A stretch of 5,496 bases of DNA from Sphingomonadales bacterium (GTDB lineage: Bacteria > Pseudomonadota > Alphaproteobacteria > Sphingomonadales > Sphingomonadaceae). The DNA lies in assembly GCA_017302775.1 (NCBI GenBank), contig JAFLDC010000211.1, positions 1 to 5,496 on the forward strand, written 5' to 3'. Positions 1 through 5,496 of the stretch are shown here, piece by piece (within the stretch, counting starts at the first letter, position 1; every line of letters begins with the position of its first letter). The notes below the pieces were generated by a model. The model did no database searches. It had not been told where the DNA came from and worked only from the letters and a program-made list of their open reading frames with translations. A program made the position numbers and the translations under genes.

Positions 1-343
<343 letters not shown>

Positions 344-371
344 TCTCCTTAGATCGGACGAAGCGGAATTT

Positions 372-382
372 GCAAGTCTTGC
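372..382. repeat. 11-bp palindrome GCAAGTCTTGC upstream of marR
   Basis: Two perfect 5-bp arms (GCAAG and CTTGC) flank a single central T at 377. The right end overlaps the left arm of the next palindrome (380-394) by 3 bp, so the two form a compound site from 372 to 394. It may be an extra half of the MarR operator or the site of a second dimer. The arms are short, so confidence is moderate. Confidence 0.45.
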
Positions 383-406
383 TTATCATAAGCATGTATA
401 TTATAT
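379..406 (+). promoter_or_regulatory. Possible promoter of the marR-emrAB operon
   Basis: TTGCTT at 379-384 resembles a -35 box. The stretch TATATTATAT at 397-406 offers overlapping -10 candidates, and TTATAT at 401-406 gives a 16-bp spacer. Transcription would then begin near base 413, at or just before the ATG at 414, which implies a leaderless or near-leaderless message. The candidate operator at 380-394 fills the spacer. The exact boxes are uncertain because alphaproteobacterial promoters are loosely conserved. Confidence 0.4.
380..394. promoter_or_regulatory. Candidate MarR operator, 15-bp perfect palindrome
   Basis: The sequence TGCTTATCATAAGCA is a perfect palindrome with 7-bp arms around a central C at 387. 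It ends 20 bp before the likely marR start and sits between a -35-like TTGCTT (379-384) and the AT-rich -10-like stretch (397-406), the place where a repressor would block RNA polymerase. MarR-family dimers are known to bind palindromes of about 15-20 bp in their own promoters and to be released by small ligands. That this family member binds here is inference from position and symmetry. Confidence 0.6.
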
Positions 407-413
407 CCCCGTC

Positions 414-857
414 ATGCTGACGATGCCCTATCTGCTGGCGGACAGCGCCCGATTGCTGCGCCGGGCCTTTGACGCCCGCGTGCGCCAACTTGGCATGACC
501 AGCCCACAGGCTCGCCTGCTGCTGATGCTGCATGTCAGCGAGGGCGAAAATCAGGGCTTTTACGCCGAACGGCTTGAGGTTGAGCCGATTTCGCTAACCC
601 GGATGATCGACCGGATGGAAGAGAGCGGCTTGATCGAGCGTCGGCGCGATCCGGCTGATCGGCGCGCCTGGCGTCTTCACCTCACCAACCGCAGCCGCCA
701 GGTGATTGATCAGGTCCGCGCCAGCCTGACCGGGCTGGAGGATGAAATGCTGGCCGGCCTCGCGCCGGCCCAGCGCGAAGCGCTCACCGCCATGCTCGAA
801 ACCATCCGCACCAATTTTACCACTGCCCGCACCTTGCAAGAGACGACCCATGGCTGA
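414..857 (+). CDS. MarR-family transcriptional regulator, probable repressor of the emrAB-type pump
   Basis: The predicted protein has 147 residues, a normal length for a MarR winged-helix repressor. Helices at about 5-45 and 96-140 would form the dimer interface. The DNA-binding part covers about 47-92: the recognition helix lies around PISLTRMIDRMEESGLIERR (58-77) and the wing carries the family signature RDPADRRAWRLHLT (78-91). The reading frame stays open back to 240, but that upstream part would read through the AT-rich palindromes and the promoter, and it resembles nothing. The start is therefore placed at ATG 414, with ATG 423 as an alternative. Neither has a Shine-Dalgarno site, which suggests a near-leaderless transcript. 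The gene is first in an operon with emrA- and emrB-like genes and overlaps emrA by 8 bp, as with E. coli mprA (emrR)-emrAB. It probably autorepresses through the palindrome at 380-394. The inducing ligand is unknown. Confidence 0.9.
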   Translation: MLTMPYLLADSARLLRRAFDARVRQLGMTSPQARLLLMLHVSEGENQGFYAERLEVEPISLTRMIDRMEESGLIERRRDPADRRAWRLHLTNRSRQVIDQVRASLTGLEDEMLAGLAPAQREALTAMLETIRTNFTTARTLQETTHG

Positions 858-1929
858 AGCCGACCCCGCTCTGTCCGCACCGACCGATAGCGCGACCGCA
901 GACGATACTGCGCCGTCCAAACCGCCACGCCGGTGGGGGCGATTGGCCCTGATGCTGTCGCTGCCACTCGCCCTGCTTATCGGCGGAGTGATCTATTGGC
1001 GCAGCCTGCAAGGGCAGGTCACGACCGACAATGCCTATGTCCACCTCGACAAGATTTCGGTGAGCGCCCAGGTAGGCGGGCAGATTGTGGACGTGCTGGT
1101 AAAGGAAAACCAGCTCGTTAAAGCGGGCGATCTGCTGTTCCGGATCGATTCCGAACCTTTCCAGCTCCAGATCGCACAGGCCGATGCCGCCATCGCCACC
1201 GCCCAGGCCAGCCAGATCGCCGCCGCCAATTCCAGTGCGCTGTCCGGCGCCGACATATCAGCGGCGCAGGAAAGCATCGCCTTCGCCCGCTCCAACCTGG
1301 CCCGGCAGGAAGCGCTGTGGAAAAAAGGGTTCACGACCAAAGCCGCCTACGAAGCGGCACAGCATCAGGTCAGCATGGGCGAGGAACAGTTGCGTCTGGC
1401 CCAGGCCAAGCGTGATGAGGCAGCGGCCAAACTCGCATCGGGCCAGCAGCTGCCCGGCGTCTATCCGCAGGTCGCTTCGGCCATGGCGCAGCGCCGGGTT
1501 GCGGAACTAAGCCTGCGGCGGACCGAAGTTCGCGCCCCGGCGGCCGGCAAGATCAGCCAGGCCGGGCGGCTCCAGCCTGGCCAGCAGATCGTCTCGGGTG
1601 TGCCGGTCCTGACCCTGGTGGCAGACGGAACGGCTTATATCGAGGCCAATTTCAAGGAAACCGATCTTGCTGAAATGCGGGTGGGACAGCCCGCTGAAAT
1701 CAGGCTGGACGCCTATCCCGGCCTGGTCTTGAAAGGGCATGTCGCGTCGATCGGAGCGGGGACCGGAAGCGAGTTTTCGGTGCTTCCCGCCCAGAACGCA
1801 ACCGGCAACTGGGTTAAGGTGACCCAGCGGGTGCCGGTGCGGATCGTGCTTGACGAAGCTAGCCCGCGCCCGCTGATCTCTGGGCTGACCAGCAAAGTCA
1901 CCGTCTACACCGACGGGCGCAAGCGCTGA
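850..1929 (+). CDS. emrA: EmrA/HlyD-type membrane fusion protein of a multidrug efflux pump
   Basis: This periplasmic adaptor (359 residues) should link the inner-membrane exporter encoded next to it with an outer-membrane channel. A polar cytoplasmic tail (1-30) precedes one membrane anchor at about 31-50. The family motif TTDNAYV follows (58-64), then the first half of the lipoyl/barrel-sandwich domain (about 68-101). An alanine- and glutamine-rich coiled-coil hairpin spans about 103-225. The second lipoyl half begins near RTEVRAPAAGKIS (224-236), and the beta-barrel carries NFKETDL (267-273). The EmrA-type segment with GSEFSVLPAQNATGNW (306-321) and RVPVRI (327-332) follows. The start ATG 850 is within the end of marR (TGA 855-857), giving ATGGCTGA overlap and likely translational coupling; a weak AAGAG lies 7 nt upstream. 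An open frame extends back to 742 but lies inside marR and lacks homology. The family call is strong; the transported compound cannot be read from the sequence. Confidence 0.93.
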   Translation: MAEADPALSAPTDSATADDTAPSKPPRRWGRLALMLSLPLALLIGGVIYWRSLQGQVTTDNAYVHLDKISVSAQVGGQIVDVLVKENQLVKAGDLLFRIDSEPFQLQIAQADAAIATAQASQIAAANSSALSGADISAAQESIAFARSNLARQEALWKKGFTTKAAYEAAQHQVSMGEEQLRLAQAKRDEAAAKLASGQQLPGVYPQVASAMAQRRVAELSLRRTEVRAPAAGKISQAGRLQPGQQIVSGVPVLTLVADGTAYIEANFKETDLAEMRVGQPAEIRLDAYPGLVLKGHVASIGAGTGSEFSVLPAQNATGNWVKVTQRVPVRIVLDEASPRPLISGLTSKVTVYTDGRKR

Positions 1930-1941
1930 CCGCGCCGACCG

Positions 1942-3576
1942 ATGGCCAGCGCCGCCACAACGCCTGCGAATAAACACGCGCCAACCGCCGCACCGCAAGC
2001 GGCTGGCCCGCAGGACGATGTAGCGATGCTGCCGGTGGCCAACCCGATGCTGTTGGCGGTCGGGATCATGACCGCGTCACTGATCCAGATCCTTGATTCT
2101 ACCATCGCCAATGTCGCGATCCCGCACATGCAATCCAGTCTCGGCGCCACCTCCGACGAGGTCAGCTGGGTCCTGACCAGCTACATCGTGGCGGTTGCGG
2201 TGGCGATGCCGATCACCGGCTGGCTGGCCGACCGGGTTGGCTCTCGCAGGTTGTTCCTCTTTTCGGTGATCGGCTTCGTACTATCGTCGATGCTGTGCGG
2301 CATGGCCCAGAACATAACCGAGATGGTTCTGTTCCGTGCCCTGCAGGGCGCCACCGGCGCGTTCATTTCGCCCTTGAGCCAGGCTGCAATGATCGACACC
2401 AACAAGCCCAGCCGCCAGCCGCAGATGATGGCGCTGTGGGGGATGGGCATCATGATCGGTCCGATCATGGGGCCCATCCTGGGCGGCTGGCTGACGGAAA
2501 ACTGGAACTGGCGCTGGGTGTTCTATGTAAACGTACCGCTTGGCGCGATCGCGCTGACGATCCTGCTGGCGGCCTTGCCGTCCCGCCCGATCGTCAAACG
2601 GCGGTTCGACCTGGCCGGATTCGCCATGGTCGGCGTGATGTTGACGGCGGTCCAGCTGCTGCTTGATCGCGGCAACCATATTGACTGGTTCGAGTCGCTC
2701 GAATCGTGGATTTACCTGTTTCTTGCCCTCTCTGCCGGGTGGATGGCGCTGATCCATTTTACCACGGTGCAGGAACCGCTGTTCAGCCGCTCGCTGTTCG
2801 CCGATCCCAATTTCCTGTTCGCCACCTTTTTCAGCCTGGCGATCGGCGTGGTCATGTTCGCCACCATGGCGCTGCTGCCCCCGATGCTGCAACGGCTGTT
2901 TGGCTATGGCGTGATCGATACCGGCGAAGCGATGATGCCGCGCGGGATCGGTACGCTGCTGACGATGCAGTTTTCGGGCTATATCATCCGCCGCGGCTTC
3001 GATCCGCGGATCCTGATCGGGGTGGGATTCCTGATCGCTGCGGGCTCGCTGTGGGAAATGGCCCACTGGTCATTACAGACCGACTACTGGCACATCGCGA
3101 TGTCCGGCTTCGTTCAGGGGCTGGGCATGGGACTGGTGTTCATCCCGTTGAACGCCAGCGCCTTTGCCACCCTGCCCCCGCATCTGCGCACCGATGGATC
3201 AAGCGTTCTGAACCTGGCGCGGTCGATCGGGTCGTCGGTCGGCATTTCGATCGTGACGACCATGCTCGCGCGCAACCTCCAGACCGCCCATTCCGATCTG
3301 GCCGGCAAGATCACTGGCTCTTTCTCGCAGATCGTCAATTTTTCCACTCTGGACCGGTTCCAGACCCTGGGCGAAGCGGCGCTTCAGATCGATGCCGAAG
3401 TCAATCGCCAGGCCGCCATGATCGCTTATGTCGATGATTTCTACATGATGATGTGGATGACGCTGGCCATGGTGCCGTTCACCTTGCTGATGACCCGCCC
3501 CAACCTGCGGCCGCCCGCCCCGGGAGACCGGGACAAGCCGGACGCCCGCCAGGCGCAGCCTGACATCCCGCATTGA
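1942..3576 (+). CDS. emrB: EmrB/QacA-type (DHA2) MFS multidrug exporter
   Basis: This is a 544-residue inner-membrane proton-coupled drug exporter of the 14-helix DHA2 family, the partner of the EmrA-like adaptor upstream. Visible motifs are LDSTIANVAIP (51-61, helix 1 motif D1), GWLADRVGSRR (93-103, motif A in the loop after helix 2) and GIMIGPIMGPILGG (169-182, antiporter motif C in helix 5). NWRWVFYVNVP (189-199) follows as in EmrB. Hydrophobic segments are consistent with 14 helices: six before about 212, two central ones (about 223-243 and 255-275), and six more ending at 500-518. A long polar loop (about 447-497) precedes the last helix, as is usual for the family. The gap to emrA is 12 bp with no clear ribosome site. 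ATG at 2026 (residue 29) has AGGA 10 nt upstream and would give 516 residues, closer to E. coli EmrB (512). The real start may be there. No TolC-like gene is in the window. Confidence 0.93.
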   Translation: MASAATTPANKHAPTAAPQAAGPQDDVAMLPVANPMLLAVGIMTASLIQILDSTIANVAIPHMQSSLGATSDEVSWVLTSYIVAVAVAMPITGWLADRVGSRRLFLFSVIGFVLSSMLCGMAQNITEMVLFRALQGATGAFISPLSQAAMIDTNKPSRQPQMMALWGMGIMIGPIMGPILGGWLTENWNWRWVFYVNVPLGAIALTILLAALPSRPIVKRRFDLAGFAMVGVMLTAVQLLLDRGNHIDWFESLESWIYLFLALSAGWMALIHFTTVQEPLFSRSLFADPNFLFATFFSLAIGVVMFATMALLPPMLQRLFGYGVIDTGEAMMPRGIGTLLTMQFSGYIIRRGFDPRILIGVGFLIAAGSLWEMAHWSLQTDYWHIAMSGFVQGLGMGLVFIPLNASAFATLPPHLRTDGSSVLNLARSIGSSVGISIVTTMLARNLQTAHSDLAGKITGSFSQIVNFSTLDRFQTLGEAALQIDAEVNRQAAMIAYVDDFYMMMWMTLAMVPFTLLMTRPNLRPPAPGDRDKPDARQAQPDIPH

Positions 3577-3588
3577 ACCGGTGGTTCA
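3574..3588. repeat. 15-bp palindrome joining two convergent stop codons
   Basis: TGAACC-GGT-GGTTCA is a perfect 6-bp inverted repeat with a 3-nt loop. Its left end is the TGA of the emrB-like gene and its right end, read on the minus strand, is the TGA of prpE. It would form a very short hairpin at the end of either transcript. No T-run follows on either strand, so it does not meet the usual pattern of a Rho-independent terminator. The rest of the 9-bp gap holds no other signal. Confidence 0.5.
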
Positions 3589-5457
3589 GCCCTGCATCGC
3601 CCGCACGATCATATCTGGCACAGCCGGATCCTCGATCGTCGGCGGCGTAACAACCGTTTCGCCATTCGCGATCTTGCGCAGCAAATTGCGCAGAATCTTG
3701 CCCGATCGGGTCTTGGGCAAGGCCGGCACCAGATAGGCTGTCTTGAGCGCGGCTACCGCCCCCAGTTCCGCACGAACCGCCGCGATGACCCGGGGGAGCA
3801 GCGCGTCATCCTGTTCGGCGCCGGCGCGTGCCACCACAAAGGCCATCGGGATCATGCCCTTGATCGCATCTTCCGCGCCGATCACCGCGCATTCGGCCAC
3901 GCCATCCTGGCTGGCGACGATCTGCTCCATCTGTCCGGTCGACAGGCGATGCCCGGCAACGTTGATGATATCGTCGGTACGGCCCATGATGTTGAGGAAG
4001 CCCTCTTCATCAAAATGACCGGCATCTCCGGTCTCGTACCACCCCGGGAAAGTGGCGAAGTTCTTTTCATAGCCGGCGTGGTTGTTCCACAGGGTCCGGA
4101 ACGCGCCAGGCGCCAGCGGCGCCTTGATCGCCACTGCCCCGCTTTGCCCGTGTGGCAGCGGCTGTCCGTCTTCGCCCAGGATTGCAAATTCATAGCCCGG
4201 GACCGGAAAGCCCGCACTGCCGCGCTTGCGGCGCAGATCACCCAGCGCAAAGCAGCTGGCAACACCGGGCCAGCCCAGTTCGGTCTGCCACCAGTGATCG
4301 ATCACCGGCAGGCCGCTCTGCTCCTCCAGCCAGGCGATCGTATCGGGATCGGCCCGTTCCCCGGCCAGGAAGATGACCCGGCATTCGCCGGTGCCGACCT
4401 GCTTGAGGAACTGCGCATCAGGATCTTCCTTGCGCACGGCGCGGATCGCGGTGGGGGCAGTAAAGAAGCTTTTCACCCGGTGCCGTTCGATCACGCGCCA
4501 GAATGTCCCCGGATCAGGCGTGCCGACCGGCTTGCCTTCGAACAATACGGTGGTGGCCCCCGCAATCAGCGGACCATAGACAATATAGCTGTGGCCCACG
4601 ACCCAGCCCACATCACTGGCTGCCCAGAATGCGTCGCCGGGCCCAATTCCATAGATGTTCGCCATCGACCACGCCAAAGCAACGGCATGGCCGCCGTTCT
4701 CGCGCACGACGCCTTTGGGCGTGCCGGTGGTGCCAGAGGTATAGAGGATGTACAGCGGATCATCAGCCGCCATTTCCGCACACGGCGGCACCGGACTGCT
4801 CGCCGCCGCATCGCGCAGCACAGCCCAGTCGAGATCGTGATCGCTCCCAAGATCGGCGGCAAGCTGATCGCGTTGCAGCACCACGACCCGTTCGACGCGA
4901 TGCTGCACCAATTGCAACGCTTCATCGACCATTGGCTTGTAAGCAATGGTCCGGGCCCCCTCGATCCCGCAACTGGCGGTCAGCAGCACCTTGGGCGTGG
5001 CATCATCGATCCGTTTGGCCAGTTCCAGCGGCGCGAAGCCGCCAAACACGACCGAGTGGATCGCACCAAGCCGGGCACAGGCCAGCATGGCGAACACTGT
5101 TTCGGGGATCATCGGCATGTAGAGGATCACGCGGTCGCCGCGGCCCACGCCAAGCGAGGCCAGCATAGCGGCGACCCGGCCCACTTCATGCTGCAGTTCG
5201 GCATAGCTGTAGCGCCGGATTGTATCGGTTACCGGGCTGTCATAAGCCAGCGCGATCGCCTCGCCCCGCCCCGCCGCAACGTGGCGATCAACGCAGTTGT
5301 ATGCAGTGTTGAGCGTGCCTTGCGGAAACCAGCCGCGATCATCGGCATAGGCCGCCGCGGGCGGCGTGATCCAATCAATCCCCTGCGCGGCACGCAGCCA
5401 GAACGCATCGCGATTGTCGATGCTGTCACGCCAGGCGGTCTGATAGGCTTCGCTCAC
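3586..5457 (-). CDS. prpE: Propionyl-CoA synthetase (propionate--CoA ligase), acyl-CoA synthetase family
   Basis: This cytoplasmic ANL-superfamily ligase (623 residues; E. coli PrpE has 628) activates propionate with ATP to propionyl-AMP and then transfers it to CoA, feeding the methylcitrate or methylmalonyl route. The ACS-type N-terminal domain includes NTAYNCVDRHV (50-60) and YDSPVTDT (72-79). The adenylation core has the P-loop YTSGTTGTPKG (239-249), AASDVGWVVGHSYIVYGPL (279-297), FLAGERADP (363-371), DHWWQTELGW (387-396) and YETGD (474-478). The hinge and C-terminal lid carry GRTDDIINVAGHRLSTG (492-508) and PKTRSGKILR (581-590), whose Lys587 is the catalytic lysine that is acylated in relatives. 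GTG 5457 was chosen because AGGAG lies 6 nt upstream and homology begins at SEAYQ; an open frame back to TTG 5490 has no support. Leu394 replaces the usual Thr/Ser after QTE. No prpBCD genes are adjacent. Acetate activation cannot be excluded. It converges on emrB with a 9-bp gap. Confidence 0.92.
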   Translation of the reverse strand: MSEAYQTAWRDSIDNRDAFWLRAAQGIDWITPPAAAYADDRGWFPQGTLNTAYNCVDRHVAAGRGEAIALAYDSPVTDTIRRYSYAELQHEVGRVAAMLASLGVGRGDRVILYMPMIPETVFAMLACARLGAIHSVVFGGFAPLELAKRIDDATPKVLLTASCGIEGARTIAYKPMVDEALQLVQHRVERVVVLQRDQLAADLGSDHDLDWAVLRDAAASSPVPPCAEMAADDPLYILYTSGTTGTPKGVVRENGGHAVALAWSMANIYGIGPGDAFWAASDVGWVVGHSYIVYGPLIAGATTVLFEGKPVGTPDPGTFWRVIERHRVKSFFTAPTAIRAVRKEDPDAQFLKQVGTGECRVIFLAGERADPDTIAWLEEQSGLPVIDHWWQTELGWPGVASCFALGDLRRKRGSAGFPVPGYEFAILGEDGQPLPHGQSGAVAIKAPLAPGAFRTLWNNHAGYEKNFATFPGWYETGDAGHFDEEGFLNIMGRTDDIINVAGHRLSTGQMEQIVASQDGVAECAVIGAEDAIKGMIPMAFVVARAGAEQDDALLPRVIAAVRAELGAVAALKTAYLVPALPKTRSGKILRNLLRKIANGETVVTPPTIEDPAVPDMIVRAMQG

Positions 5458-5463
5458 GATCGA

Positions 5464-5468
5464 CTCCT
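5464..5468 (-). promoter_or_regulatory. Shine-Dalgarno site of prpE
   Basis: On the minus strand the bases read AGGAG within GAAGAGGAG, 6 nt before the GTG start at 5457. This favours that start over the TTG at 5490, which would leave the site inside the coding region. Only 39 bp of sequence lie upstream of the GTG in the window, so the promoter is probably outside it. Confidence 0.8.
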
Positions 5469-5496
5469 CTTCGAAACGGCGGGTAGGCAAACGGAT

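Noticed and set aside
742..849. Upstream extension of the emrA reading frame to ATG 742
   Set aside because: It lies wholly inside marR in another frame, resembles no adaptor N-terminus and would place a basic proline-rich stretch before the usual short cytoplasmic tail.
2281..3066. Long open frame (261 codons) on the minus strand, opposite emrB
   Set aside because: The peptide is rich in Arg, His, Gln and Asp, with low-complexity character typical of the antisense of a GC-rich gene. It has no ribosome site or recognisable domain, while the plus strand is a clear EmrB.
2706..3437. Open frame of 243 codons on the plus strand in another frame of emrB
   Set aside because: It is very rich in Arg, Asp and Ala as expected for an out-of-frame reading of a GC-rich gene, and no motif is visible.
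3574..3588. Bidirectional Rho-independent terminator at the convergent junction
   Set aside because: The stem is only 6 bp and neither strand has a T-run after it, so I list it as a repeat only.
4503..5168. Open frame of 221 codons on the plus strand, opposite prpE
   Set aside because: The translation is dominated by Arg, Pro, Ser and His. It is the complement of well-conserved PrpE motifs and so is a shadow frame.
5458..5490. PrpE start at TTG 5490
   Set aside because: It would add 11 residues before the family's SEAYQ-like start and put the AGGAG site inside the gene. GTG 5457 has ideal spacing.

Overview
The window is GC-rich, densely coding DNA with strong Shine-Dalgarno sites on GTG-started genes. 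Codon and protein character fit an alphaproteobacterium, most likely a sphingomonad (Novosphingobium/Sphingomonas type). That taxonomic guess comes from general sequence character, not from a marker gene. No rRNA, tRNA, CRISPR, insertion sequence or phage feature is visible.

Layout from left to right. (1) Bases 1-284, minus strand: the first 94 codons of a nitronate monooxygenase (2-nitropropane dioxygenase) family enzyme, cut by the window edge. (2) Bases 285-413: an AT-rich divergent control region of 129 bp. It holds three inverted repeats, several TTGC/GCAA tetramers and promoter-like boxes. (3) Bases 414-3576, plus strand: a compact three-gene operon made of a MarR-family repressor, an EmrA/HlyD-type membrane fusion protein and an EmrB/QacA-type 14-helix MFS exporter. 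The first two genes overlap by 8 bp and the second and third are 12 bp apart. (4) Bases 3577-3585: a 9-bp convergent gap, with both stop codons inside one perfect short palindrome. (5) Bases 3586-5457, minus strand: a complete propionyl-CoA synthetase (PrpE-type acyl-CoA ligase). Its start at 5457 leaves 39 bp to the window edge.

How the genes work together. The MarR protein probably senses a small hydrophobic or aromatic compound and represses its own operon. EmrA and EmrB would form an inner-membrane and periplasmic drug/proton antiport pump that needs an outer-membrane TolC-type channel encoded elsewhere. The divergent nitronate monooxygenase gene shares the control region and could be co-regulated, but its own good ribosome binding site and separate promoter-like boxes mean this is only a hypothesis. 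The prpE gene looks like an independent neighbour that activates propionate (and possibly acetate) to the CoA ester.

The gene content is ordinary and I see no undescribed system. The most informative unexplained structure is the nested set of palindromes in 301-406 and the apparent near-leaderless start of the marR gene.
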